IMG/VR virus record: IMGVR_UViG_3300045926_000283
Span: 1 to 64,000 of that record
Source: a virus
DNA length: 64,000 nucleotides
Reading direction: 5' to 3' (one strand)
The notes beneath the pieces are model-generated. The model was given only the letters and a program-made list of their open reading frames with translations. It searched no databases and was not told where the DNA came from. Shown here one piece after another: positions 7,304 to 14,344 of this stretch. The position numbers and the translations under genes are program-made. Every line of letters starts with the position of its first letter. Within the stretch, counting starts at the first letter, position 1.

Positions 7304-7814
7304 GTTGGGGGACTCCATAGGTCTTGGTGATCTGCTCGATCAGCTGGGTGGTCTCGTCCTGGCTGCACCACTCACCCGTCGCAATCTCCTCCGGACCCTC
7401 CGCCAGCACGTGGTCGCGAAAGTAGGCGAGCGCGGCGACGATGGTGCGCGCTGGCTTTCCCTCGGGGGCGAGCTGCGGCACGTCGGCGGTGACCGGCGGC
7501 GCCACGGCGAGCTGACGCCTGAGCGCGTCGCGGTGCCCTTCGATGTAGCCGGCGGTGAAGGCCTCTTCGAGCGTCGCGCCGGGATGGGCGAGCGCCCAGC
7601 GATCGAACACGCCGAGCTGCTCCTCGGGATCGATCGGCCGTGTGGGCCGAGGCGGCGGCGCGGCGACCTTGTAGCCCACCCGCCCCGCCCCGCAGTGCGC
7701 GCACGGCGTGCCGAGCGGCGCCTGGTTCTCCACCCCGCACGCCGGGCACGTCCATCCAGCCACCTCGCCCAGCCCGGGGCCCTGGTAGTGACGGCTGCCG
7801 CCGACCGGGCTCAC
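7296..7814 (-). CDS. Zinc-ribbon protein of the recombination operon
   Basis: A 172-residue protein with a GTG start at 7814 that overlaps the upstream stop (GTGA). Residues about 22-42 form a zinc ribbon (WTCPACGVENQ...PCAHCGAG). The remainder is helical, with ATLEEAFTAGYIEGHRDALRR. No family is recognised. Its coupling to the ATPase and exonuclease genes suggests a shared role in DNA processing. Confidence 0.78.
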   Translation of the reverse strand: MSPVGGSRHYQGPGLGEVAGWTCPACGVENQAPLGTPCAHCGAGRVGYKVAAPPPRPTRPIDPEEQLGVFDRWALAHPGATLEEAFTAGYIEGHRDALRRQLAVAPPVTADVPQLAPEGKPARTIVAALAYFRDHVLAEGPEEIATGEWCSQDETTQLIEQITKTYGVPQHG

Positions 7815-8002
7815 GCGTCCTCCCCCCGGCGGTCCTCGACCGTCCGCTGCGCGGCCGGGTTGTCCTCGAACCAGTCCTCGATCGATTGCTGGATCGACCG
7901 GGCGAGTGACTGGATCACGATCGCGTTGCTCTGCTCGATCGAGTGCTGCAGGAAGTGCTTCGCCAGTTCCTCACACGCCGGGTCGTAGAGCTTCACCCTC
8001 AT
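7811..8002 (-). CDS. Small helical protein
   Basis: A 63-residue protein (MRVKLYDPACEELAKHFLQH...) predicted as mostly helix with an acidic tail. ATG 8002 overlaps the exonuclease stop (ATGA) and its own stop overlaps the next start, so the three genes are translationally coupled. No function assigned. Confidence 0.75.
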   Translation of the reverse strand: MRVKLYDPACEELAKHFLQHSIEQSNAIVIQSLARSIQQSIEDWFEDNPAAQRTVEDRRGEDA

Positions 8003-9411
8003 CGCTCGTCCTCCTCACGCTCCGCCGCTTCTTCCGGCAGCAGCCCGCGCGCGATCGCCTGCTTGGTTTCCGGGTCGTGGTGGGGCAGACGCGGCTGGTA
8101 TCTCCCGCTGCCGATCGGATCCTGCCAGCCGTCGTAGCGGTGGCAGATGGGCACGAACTCGCACTGCGCGTCTTTCCCGAACGGCCGGCACATCCAGCTG
8201 CACGGGATCTCGCGATCGAGCCACGCCTGGAAGACGTCGCTCTCCCAGCGGTGCCCCTGCTGCTGCAGTTCGAACCCGTCCCACAGCAGCTCCTGCCAGC
8301 GTGCTTCCTCGCCGTCCATCGATCGCCGGAGGCTTCTGAGCTGCGCGTCCTGGCGGTTCATCGGCCCGAGCAGGAAGCACACCTTCTCCCGCTGGCTCTC
8401 GGGCAGCCAGCGGACCCAGAACTCTTCAGGCGTCAGCGCGGGGTTCGCGTCTTTGTGCGCGACCCAGACCGGCCAGTCGCTCGTCGCCAGTTCCCACACG
8501 CCCTTGCGGCGGTGCATCTTCGACTTGCGCTTGACCTCGCCGTTCTGATCGATCCACTCGTAGGAGGGCAGCCAATCCTCGGGCAGCAGCGGTGGGTTCC
8601 CGGGTCTCGCGTAGCCGTAACACAACGTCGAGAGCTGCTTCTTCCGTCCGTCGTCGTCGTACTTGTCCTTCGCCCGCCGGCCCTTGCTCAGGCCGATGAT
8701 GTACAGCTCGCTGACCTCGGCGCCGTACCGCGCCTCGGCGTCCAAGGTCCCGAGCGCGAGCTGCGGATCCGTCTCCCACTGCTCCGCCCACGCATCGCTC
8801 TCCCACCCGGTCGTTTTACACTCGAAGTAGGCGAGCGTGTGTCCGCCCCTGCGCTGCGCGAGGAGATCCGTCCTGAGCATCAGCGCGCGGCCGCTGCACC
8901 CTCGTCGGATGTGTTCGGCCTCGTCGAGCGGCGGCGCTCCACAGGTGCAGCTGAGGAAGTGCATCCGCTCTTGCTCGATCGCCACGACGCGGTACTGCTT
9001 GTGCAGCCACGGCAGGAACTGCAGCCTGAGCGTCCACAGCAACCCGGAGATGAGCGCCTTCTGTTCCTTGATCGTCTCTTCGGTCTGCTCAGAGCCGAGG
9101 ATCCCTCTGAAGCCTTTCGCTTCGACCTTGGCGACGTAGCGCGCGCAGACCTCGGCGACGATGGCGCGCGTCTCCTGCTCGTTCGGCAGGCGGTCCGCTT
9201 TGAGCGCCCCGGCGAACGCCTCGACGCCTTCGTGCGCGGCGAGGCCCGTCGCCAGCGGTAGCGACTCGGCGCGCATGGTGAGGCCGTACCCCGTCGGGCC
9301 GGCGTGATAGCTGAGGTAGCGGGCACGCCGGCAACGGCCGGTGCCCAGTTTGAAACGCGAGCGATCGGTTAACCAGATCGTGGTAGGGGCGGAGGTGTCG
9401 GGGGCCACCAT
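7999..9411 (-). CDS. Cas4/AddB-like PD-(D/E)XK exonuclease with Fe-S cysteines
   Basis: A 470-residue nuclease. The nuclease core is LMLRTDLLAQRRGGHTLAYFECKTTGW: Asp then ECK, as in PD-(D/E)XK enzymes of the RecB/Cas4 clade. One N-terminal cysteine (GRCRRARYLSYH, residue about 27) and three at the C-terminus (CSWMCRPFGKDAQCEFVPIC) give the 1+3 pattern of the 4Fe-4S cluster in AddB and Cas4; the extra cysteines may also contribute. It would resect DNA ends for recombination with the neighbouring ATPase. ATG 9411 follows GGAG with a 7-base spacer. Confidence 0.85.
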   Translation of the reverse strand: MVAPDTSAPTTIWLTDRSRFKLGTGRCRRARYLSYHAGPTGYGLTMRAESLPLATGLAAHEGVEAFAGALKADRLPNEQETRAIVAEVCARYVAKVEAKGFRGILGSEQTEETIKEQKALISGLLWTLRLQFLPWLHKQYRVVAIEQERMHFLSCTCGAPPLDEAEHIRRGCSGRALMLRTDLLAQRRGGHTLAYFECKTTGWESDAWAEQWETDPQLALGTLDAEARYGAEVSELYIIGLSKGRRAKDKYDDDGRKKQLSTLCYGYARPGNPPLLPEDWLPSYEWIDQNGEVKRKSKMHRRKGVWELATSDWPVWVAHKDANPALTPEEFWVRWLPESQREKVCFLLGPMNRQDAQLRSLRRSMDGEEARWQELLWDGFELQQQGHRWESDVFQAWLDREIPCSWMCRPFGKDAQCEFVPICHRYDGWQDPIGSGRYQPRLPHHDPETKQAIARGLLPEEAAEREEDER

Positions 9412-9430
9412 CAAGCGTCTCCGTGTGCGA

Positions 9431-9450
9431 AGCGTTAATAACCCAGCGTC
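9431..9450. promoter_or_regulatory. Operator-like AGCGTTAATAACC site
   Basis: AGCGTTAATAACC at 9431-9443, followed by CAGCG, matches AGCGTTATAACC at 10376-10387 and 12875-12886 except for one extra A. It lies between the regulator stop and the exonuclease start. Probably a binding site for one of the local regulators. Confidence 0.4.
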
Positions 9451-9451
9451 A

Positions 9452-9676
9452 TCAGGCGGCGCGGCGCCCCGCCCGTCTCTTCTTCTTCCGGAGCAGCGCC
9501 TCCAGCGGCACGCCGGTCAGGTCGTGGATCTTCAGCGCCAGCGGCAGCCGCGGCGCCCGTTTCCCATTGACGATCATCGACAGCGCCGACTGGGTGATGC
9601 CCAGCCGCCACGCGAACACCTCCTGCGTCGTCTTGGTCGCGGCCAGGTAGGCTTTGAGCGACGGGTGCGGCGGCAT
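9452..9676 (-). CDS. XRE-type HTH regulator (leftward repressor or Cro-like)
   Basis: A 74-residue protein. TKTTQEVFAWRLGITQSALSMIVNGKRAPRLPLALKIHDLTGVPLEALL is a complete XRE helix-turn-helix domain with recognition helix QSALSMIVNG and a basic C-terminus. It is divergent from the plus-strand regulator at 9923. A promoter (TTGACA at 9715-9710, 17-base spacer, TTAGAG at 9692-9687 on the minus strand) would start transcription about 4 bases before ATG 9676, and no Shine-Dalgarno is present, so a leaderless message is likely. Confidence 0.88.
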   Translation of the reverse strand: MPPHPSLKAYLAATKTTQEVFAWRLGITQSALSMIVNGKRAPRLPLALKIHDLTGVPLEALLRKKKRRAGRRAA

Positions 9677-9686
9677 GACCGGCGGA

Positions 9687-9715
9687 CTCTAATGACTCAG
9701 AGTTATCGCTGTCAA
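9687..9715 (-). promoter_or_regulatory. Promoter and operator of the leftward HTH gene
   Basis: On the minus strand, TTGACA (9715-9710), 17 bases, then TTAGAG (9692-9687). Between them lies a near-palindrome, TGACTC-A-GAGTTA at 9693-9705, with one mismatch between arms. It is well placed for autoregulation. Confidence 0.6.
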
Positions 9716-9766
9716 GCCCCACCCCCGCGGCCGAATCGGGCGGGGTGGGTCAGCGACGGCGTCTCA

Positions 9767-9787
9767 CCGACAGTCGCTCACTGTCGG
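9767..9787. other. Hairpin between divergent regulators
   Basis: Arms CCGACAGT (9767-9774) and ACTGTCGG (9780-9787) are perfect, with a 5-base loop. No T-run follows on either strand, so it may be an operator or RNA hairpin rather than a terminator. Confidence 0.55.
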
Positions 9788-9832
9788 CGGCGGGAGAGGC
9801 GCAGCGGCAGGCGGGAAACCCGAAGCGCTAAT

Positions 9833-9868
9833 GATATGCTTGTCTGCATATCACTCTCTGTGATAAAT
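9833..9868 (+). promoter_or_regulatory. Rightward promoter with two nested palindromes
   Basis: TTGTCT (9840-9845), 17 bases and ATAAAT (9863-9868) form a sigma70-like promoter for the plus-strand regulator. Two perfect dyads overlap it: GATATGC (9833-9839) with GCATATC (9846-9852), and TATCAC (9849-9854) with GTGATA (9860-9865). The second contains the 13-mer ACTCTCTGTGATA that also occurs at 15728 and 24597. Confidence 0.62.
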
Positions 9869-9922
9869 TCCCTCCCAAAAACACCACACACACAACAGGA
9901 CACAGCAACCACCACCCACCCT

Positions 9923-10666
9923 ATGCCCAGGACCGCGACACTGACCGATCAACTCTGTGAAGAGATTCAACGGCTCTGCGATCTGCGCGGCCTCACGCAG
10001 CGCGACGTCGCCGAGCATCTCGACATCTCGCAGGCGTACGTCAGCCTCACCTTCCGCGGCGCGCGGCGAAAGAACTACTTCGAGGCGTGGGTGCGGCTGG
10101 CGCGGCTGGTCGGCTACCGCTTCAGCGCGCTCGTCCGGCTGGCGGAGCAGCAGCTGGCGCGTGAGGACAAGGCGCGGCGGAAGCGAGCGCGGGCGCGCAC
10201 GGCGGTCCACCACGCGGCCGGCAGTGGCAAGGAGGAGACGGCGGGCGCACCGGTCGCGGCGGTCGCACGTACCGCTGAGGTCGCGCACCCCCGACGTAAA
10301 AAGATACAGGGGGGTCAGAAATCTGTTGCACCGTCGACGCCTGAACGTGTATCGTCCTCGACGCCGTTATCACACAGCGTTATAACCCAGGCGTCGTCGT
10401 CGGCGCGTTCCCAGGAGTCGATCGATGGCCAAGCCGCGTCCCGCTCCGGCGTTCCCTCGTCCACAGATGCTGCGCGTCGTGACTACCAGCGACGTCAGCG
10501 AGAAGCCGCCGCCGTCCTCGCAGCTGGCCTCCCCGGAGCCGCTGCTGCCGTGGGCCGAGTACGTGGGGCAAGCGGTCGGCCTGTCGCAAAAGCTCCTGGA
10601 TCCAAAGCGCCCGTTCGAGCTGGAGCTGGTCGCGTGGCTGTGGCGCGCACTCGTCGTCGCGCTTGA
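9923..10666 (+). CDS. HTH regulator, divergent partner of the leftward HTH
   Basis: ATG 9923 opens MPRTATLTDQLCEEIQRLCD, then LRGLTQRDVAEHLDISQAYVSLTFRG (helix-turn-helix), and NYFEAWVRLARLVGYRFSALVRLAEQ. A Lys/Arg-rich linker follows. The frame stays open to 10666, but its last 80 codons overlap the well-founded gene at 10425 and the promoter at 10326, and read as low complexity, so the native protein may be shorter (a frame error near 10290 is possible). No Shine-Dalgarno precedes the start. Likely one half of the lysis-lysogeny switch. Confidence 0.68.
   Translation: MPRTATLTDQLCEEIQRLCDLRGLTQRDVAEHLDISQAYVSLTFRGARRKNYFEAWVRLARLVGYRFSALVRLAEQQLAREDKARRKRARARTAVHHAAGSGKEETAGAPVAAVARTAEVAHPRRKKIQGGQKSVAPSTPERVSSSTPLSHSVITQASSSARSQESIDGQAASRSGVPSSTDAARRDYQRRQREAAAVLAAGLPGAAAAVGRVRGASGRPVAKAPGSKAPVRAGAGRVAVARTRRRA
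10326..10387 (+). promoter_or_regulatory. Promoter plus AGCGTTATAACC operator
   Basis: TTGCAC (10326-10331), 18 bases and TATCGT (10350-10355) form a candidate promoter for the gene at 10425. Downstream, CGTTATCACAC and AGCGTTATAACC (10376-10387) lie in the leader; GTTATAAC at 10379-10386 is a perfect 8-base palindrome. Confidence 0.5.
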
Positions 10667-10781
10667 GTTCCTCCATCGGCATCACAGCCGCGCCGAGCAG
10701 CGGTACCTCCGACAGCTGATTCGGAAAGCCCTGTCGGGGACGGGGAAACTCGTCCTCAGCTGCCTGCTCGTCGCTAGTTGA
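10425..10781 (+). CDS. Unknown protein following the regulator
   Basis: A 118-residue protein (MAKPRPAPAFPRPQMLRVVT...). The N-terminal third is Pro/Ser-rich; the rest is helical with EYVGQAVGLSQKLLDP and ALEFLHRHHSRAEQRYLRQLIRKAL. ATG 10425 follows AGGAG with an 8-base spacer and has its own candidate promoter. No family recognised. Confidence 0.65.
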   Translation: MAKPRPAPAFPRPQMLRVVTTSDVSEKPPPSSQLASPEPLLPWAEYVGQAVGLSQKLLDPKRPFELELVAWLWRALVVALEFLHRHHSRAEQRYLRQLIRKALSGTGKLVLSCLLVAS

Positions 10782-10972
10782 CGCCCCGACCCGGACAGCC
10801 CGGTGGGCTGCCTCCGTCCGGCGGCGTCGCTCCTCGCCCCCCTCTAACTCCAGCTGAGCTTGCACCCTAGCCGCGCGAGCCTAGCTTGTGGTGCGTGGTC
10901 GCAAGCATCGCCATCCCAGCGTGTACGCTTGGTTGTCTCGTCCGGTCGGGTTTTCTAGCATCGGTGGCCATC

Positions 10973-11188
10973 ATGGTCACACGGCGAGTGTCGACGCGGG
11001 CGCGCGCACGGCAGGTGAACTTCCGGTTGCCGGGGGAGATCTGGCAGCGGCTCGACGCGACGGCGGGGCTGCTGGGCCTGCCGCAGTCGCGGATCGTCAC
11101 CGACGCCCTGGTGCAGTACTTCCAGCAGCTGCCAGCGGAGACGCGGTCGCTGATCGACAAGACGATCGCGCTTCGGCAGAAGCACTGA
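10973..11188 (+). CDS. Ribbon-helix-helix DNA-binding protein
   Basis: A 71-residue protein (MVTRRVSTRARARQVNFRLP...). The strand RQVNFRLPGEIWQRLD, helix LDATAGLLGLPQSRIVTDALVQYFQQLP and basic N-terminus fit the RHH/CopG fold of small dimeric repressors. ATG 10973 was chosen because the 29 residues upstream in the longer frame are Cys/Ile-rich and unrelated. The ribosome-binding site is weak. Confidence 0.68.
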   Translation: MVTRRVSTRARARQVNFRLPGEIWQRLDATAGLLGLPQSRIVTDALVQYFQQLPAETRSLIDKTIALRQKH

Positions 11189-11208
11189 GGGGGGCGGGAG
11201 GCCCGGTT

Positions 11209-11835
11209 CTACTCCTCCGGCGCGGCCTTCCCGGTCCCGACGTAGCCCTCGCTGGTGAGCTTCGCGTAGCCGTAGCGCACCAGACTGCCGAAGCCGGCGG
11301 CGCCGATCTTCCGTCCCAGGCGCTCTTCGATCCGTGCGCGGAAATCCTGCTTCAGGAGCGGCGCCTTCGCGTGACTGAGCACGCCGAGCGCCGCGTCGCG
11401 CAGCGCGCCCTTCGTCGGTGTCGCCTTCGCCGTCCGCCGCGTCGTTCCCGCCGGCTTCGCGCCGGTGTGCGTGTAGCGCGTGCCGGAGAACTTCCCGGTA
11501 CGCTTCACGCGCGTGGTGCGCTTCAAGGCCTTCGCGACTTGATCCCGGGTCTGGGTGACGCCGCGCGTCCTGAGCCAGTCGACGATCTGCCCGACCTTGA
11601 GCGGGGCGGACGCGTCGCGCAGGCAGGTCTCGATGAGGGCGAGGCGTTCGTCGGCCGACACCGCGCCATTGGTGCTGCGCCGGATCTGGATCGCCTTCGA
11701 CAGGTTCTCGGGCAGGGCGGTCTTCGCGCGCTTCGTGTCGTCGGCGCGCAGATCCTCCAGCGTGATGCGGTAGGCGTTCGCGCGGTCCTCGTGGTAGCGG
11801 ATCTTGGCTTCGAGCTTGTCGTAGATGGTCGGCAT
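11209..11835 (-). CDS. Unknown protein with winged-helix-like segment
   Basis: A 208-residue basic protein. The N-terminus is a coiled-coil-like helix (YDKLEAKIRYHEDRANAYR). Residues about 65-110 (ALIETCLRDASAPLKVGQIVDWLRTRGVTQTRDQVAKALKR) resemble a winged helix, and the C-terminal half has a second such segment (HAKAPLLKQDFRARIEERLG). ATG 11835 lies downstream of a GAGAGGAGAGG site with a long spacer. A DNA-binding role is likely, its target unknown. Confidence 0.72.
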   Translation of the reverse strand: MPTIYDKLEAKIRYHEDRANAYRITLEDLRADDTKRAKTALPENLSKAIQIRRSTNGAVSADERLALIETCLRDASAPLKVGQIVDWLRTRGVTQTRDQVAKALKRTTRVKRTGKFSGTRYTHTGAKPAGTTRRTAKATPTKGALRDAALGVLSHAKAPLLKQDFRARIEERLGRKIGAAGFGSLVRYGYAKLTSEGYVGTGKAAPEE

Positions 11836-11862
11836 CGGGGGCTGCCTCTCCTCTCTCTCCTC

Positions 11863-12355
11863 TTAGCTGGGTTGATCGGCGGCGAGGAACCGTTCGCTGC
11901 GGATCCGGTGCGCCTCATCCCGCCGCTGCTGCTTGCGTCGTCGCCGCTCCTTCTTCTCCTTCGCCGCCTCCGCCGCCTCCCGCTCCTTGATCGTGTGGAA
12001 GGTCCGCACCGCGTCGCCCAGGTGCTTCTTCGCCCAGGCGTCGAGCGGCTCCTCCCCGCCCAGGCCCTTCGCCTCGAACGCGGCGCCGAGCACGGCGAGG
12101 CTGATCGCGCCCAGGCGCGGCAGCGCCAGCGCCTCGGGCGAGACGTTCATGTACACATCCCGCAGATCCTTCACCTGCAGGTGCTGGTTCAGCACCACCG
12201 AGAGGTTCGCCCGCCGCGGTGAAGTTGTAGCAGGCGACGCCGGCCAGATCCGCCCGCGTGAAGCGGTCGCTGCCGATCTGCAGGATCGGTTGCGCGTTCT
12301 TCTCCTGCAGCTTCGTGACGACGTAGTGGCCGAGCAGGCTGTTCGAGAGGTTCAT
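11863..12355 (-). pseudogene. Phage protein interrupted by a +1 frameshift
   Basis: Frame one starts at ATG 12355 (MNLSNSLLGHYVVTKLQEKN...) and reads well to ...GVACYNFTAA at about 12212. The next in-frame codons become Gly/Ala/Arg nonsense, while the +1 frame continues as ANLSVVLNQHLQVKDLRDVYMNVSP... to ...RFLAADQPS (11863). Removing one of three consecutive C bases at 12210-12212 would fuse the two into about 163 residues. The total length (493) is one more than a multiple of three. It could be a sequencing error, a dead gene or programmed frameshifting. Confidence 0.72.
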
Positions 12356-12558
12356 GGCTCTCCCTCCACGCCTTCGCTCATCAGGCGGTTGAGCAAGCCG
12401 AGTGCGGCGCGGTTCGCCTCGATCGCCGACACGAGCGCCGCGTCGTGGTGGTTGAACGCGAGCTGCATCGCGCCGTGCGCGGCGTGGATCTCCTGCAGCG
12501 CTTCCGCGTGGCTGTCGAGGATGCGGTGGATCTCCTGACGGATGTCGTGCGCGCTCAT
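12352..12558 (-). CDS. Small helical protein
   Basis: A 68-residue protein (MSAHDIRQEIHRILDSHAEAL...) that is almost entirely helix with His/Ala-rich heptads, suggesting a coiled coil. ATG 12558 overlaps the upstream stop and its stop overlaps the frameshifted gene's start. No function assigned. Confidence 0.72.
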   Translation of the reverse strand: MSAHDIRQEIHRILDSHAEALQEIHAAHGAMQLAFNHHDAALVSAIEANRAALGLLNRLMSEGVEGEP

Positions 12559-12869
12559 GAGGCTTCCTCCTGGGGGTGGAGCGTGGCGAGGTGCGTCCGC
12601 ACGGTGGCGGCGCCATGATCAGCGACGAGCGCGAAGAAGTCCTGCATCGCCTGCCTCAGCGCGATCGCTTCTTCGACGGTCTCGCATTCGAGGATCCAAC
12701 GGACGTGCTTCCAGGGCTGGTGCTGCTGATCGTGCCCGCGGCCGGAGGGGTGGGTGCGGAGGACGCTGGGCTGGACCCGGATGCGAATCGTCTTCCCGGG
12801 GCGCTCCTCGGCGGCGTCACGGACGGTCTGGTCGAGGTCGAGGGTATCGGCGCTGAAGCTGCTCTGCAT
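12555..12869 (-). CDS. Unknown protein, first gene of a leaderless operon
   Basis: A 104-residue protein (MQSSFSADTLDLDQTVRDAAE...) with KTIRIRVQPSVLR, HVRWILECETVEEAIALRQAMQDFF and an acidic end. No Shine-Dalgarno precedes ATG 12869. The promoter at 12908-12879 would start transcription 2-4 bases upstream, so this gene is probably leaderless and heads the minus operon 12869-11863. Confidence 0.72.
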   Translation of the reverse strand: MQSSFSADTLDLDQTVRDAAEERPGKTIRIRVQPSVLRTHPSGRGHDQQHQPWKHVRWILECETVEEAIALRQAMQDFFALVADHGAATVRTHLATLHPQEEAS

Positions 12870-12874
12870 GACGA

Positions 12875-12908
12875 AGCGTTATAACCTGACAGGCTGGCAG
12901 GCTGTCAA
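12875..12908 (-). promoter_or_regulatory. Leftward promoter with operator
   Basis: On the minus strand TTGACA (12908-12903), 18 bases, then TTATAA (12884-12879). The spacer holds inverted GACAG...CTGTC arms, and AGCGTTATAACC (plus strand, 12875-12886) overlaps the -10 box. Transcription would begin at about 12872. Confidence 0.65.
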
Positions 12909-13027
12909 GCAGAAGCGTGTCGGCGGCGGGCTGTCAGCCGACCAGCCTAGCGCCCAGATCGCGCAGAGACACCACGGGTGGGGAGGCTTGCGCTGGGGTA
13001 ACGGAGGTGTGTAGAACAGCGCTTTCC

Positions 13028-13055
13028 TTGGCTCGCTGTCCGGATTAGCTATGCT
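13028..13055 (+). promoter_or_regulatory. Candidate promoter of the RepA-like gene
   Basis: TTGGCT (13028-13033), 16 bases, TATGCT (13050-13055), about 98 bases before the start codon. It is the best sigma70-like pair in the gap 12870-13152. Confidence 0.42.
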
Positions 13056-13152
13056 CGTCGGGAGGGAGAGGGGGGCGGGGTGAGTGGCCCCGCCCCTAGA
13101 GAGAGCGAGCATCGAGCGAGCCTCAATCCGGCCGGAAAGGAGGCGTAGTGCG

Positions 13153-14109
13153 ATGACGCCCGATCACGATAGCACGCTTTTGGTAGGACACCAACCCGCG
13201 TTCCCGGACCCCCTCCCCCGCATCATCCCCTTCGGGGCCGTGACACTGCTCGGCGGCGCTCCTGGCGTCGGCAAGACCGCGCTCCTCGCCGACTGGTTGG
13301 TGCGCTTCCGGGACGGTAAGACCATCTTCGGCTTCCCGACAAACCCACCGCCAGGGGGGATCTTCTATCTAGCGTCAGACCGCGGTTGGCGGTCGGCCCG
13401 GCACTGGTTCGCGCTGGTCGACTACACGAACATCCCACACTACTCCCTGACGAACGATCCGAAGCTCAATCTGGACGACCTCAAGGACTGGAAGGCCAGC
13501 ATCCTCCTCGACAAGTGCCTATCGCATCTCAACCCACCGCCGGGGGCGCTGCTCGTCCTCGATCCGCTCGCACCGCTCTTCATCGCGGGCGATCCGAACC
13601 GCACACGGGACGTGGCGCGCTCACTCATCCTGCTCGGACGCCTCTGCGAGCATCGGCAGATCACGATCATCGCGACGTGTCACTTCGGGAAGCAGAAGGT
13701 CGACAGCAAGGACCGCTACACCCGCCCACAGGACCGCATTGCCGGGTCAACCTCCTTCGCCGGCTTCACCGACACCCAGATCTACCTGCTCGGTCCTGAA
13801 CCGCCCGAGTATCCGCAGTATCGGGTCGGATGGGTACCACACGAGGCACCGCCGGCCGAGTTCGACCTGCAACGGGACGACCGCGGCCTGTTCGTCCCCG
13901 TGACCCTCACTGACTTCCTCGACTCGAACGCGGATCGCGTCTACCGGCATCTGCCGGCGGCGGGCTATGAACCGCTGGGCCTGGACGTCCTGCTGCTCAA
14001 GGCCGGGCTGCCGCGCCGGACGTTGCAGCGGGCGCTGACGGATCTGGTGAACGACGGACGGGCCGAGCGGGTCCGGCCGGGCTATTACCGGAAGCGCAAA
14101 CCGCAGTGA
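13153..14109 (+). CDS. RepA-like hexameric ATPase/helicase (replication)
   Basis: A 318-residue protein. Walker A GGAPGVGKTALL is at residues 34-45 and Walker B GALLVLDPLAPLF at 131-143. ITIIATCHFGKQK (sensor-like His) and QDRIAGSTSFAGFTDTQIYLL follow, as in AAA_25/RepA-type RecA-fold helicases of plasmids and phages. The C-terminal 70 residues form a winged helix (VYRHLPAAGYEPLGLDVLLLKAGLPRRTLQRALTDLVNDGRAERV). ATG 13153 follows AAGGAGG. It is the only plus-strand gene between 11.2 and 24.6 kb, and an iteron-like cluster follows it, so it probably initiates replication. Confidence 0.85.
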   Translation: MTPDHDSTLLVGHQPAFPDPLPRIIPFGAVTLLGGAPGVGKTALLADWLVRFRDGKTIFGFPTNPPPGGIFYLASDRGWRSARHWFALVDYTNIPHYSLTNDPKLNLDDLKDWKASILLDKCLSHLNPPPGALLVLDPLAPLFIAGDPNRTRDVARSLILLGRLCEHRQITIIATCHFGKQKVDSKDRYTRPQDRIAGSTSFAGFTDTQIYLLGPEPPEYPQYRVGWVPHEAPPAEFDLQRDDRGLFVPVTLTDFLDSNADRVYRHLPAAGYEPLGLDVLLLKAGLPRRTLQRALTDLVNDGRAERVRPGYYRKRKPQ

Positions 14110-14155
14110 AAATCGCTGCGAGAGGCGAAAGTCACGATGGTGGTGGGTGAGATCG

Positions 14156-14312
14156 TGGCGCAGGGGAGATCTTAACTCTTAATACACGCTGGCGCAGAGG
14201 GTACTATTTCTGGCGCAGCTGGCACAGAGCTGCGCCACCTGCGCCAGTTTTTATCACAGGCTGGCGCAGGGTTATCTCCTGTACTGTCTGTGGGTTAACC
14301 CCAAGTGCGCCA
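14156..14312. repeat. Iteron-like cluster, candidate replication origin
   Basis: TGGCGCA occurs at 14156, 14190, 14211 and 14262, a variant TGGCACA at 14220, and the inverse TGCGCCA at 14231, 14240 and 14306. Spacings are 34, 21, 9, 11, 9, 22 and 44 bases, mostly close to multiples of a helical turn. AT-richer stretches (14172-14184 and 14247-14258) lie between copies. The position just after a RepA-like gene fits an iteron origin. Confidence 0.68.
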
Positions 14313-14344
14313 ATTTTCCACCCCCAATCCGGGGGGCAACTCGA

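Noticed and set aside
10886-10972. Longer start for the ribbon-helix-helix protein
   Set aside because: The extra residues are Cys/Ile/Ala-rich and unlike the family, and they cover the probable promoter region.
14156-14312. CRISPR-like array at the TGGCGCA repeats
   Set aside because: Repeats are 7-9 bases, in both orientations and with irregular short gaps; they fit iterons, not CRISPR.
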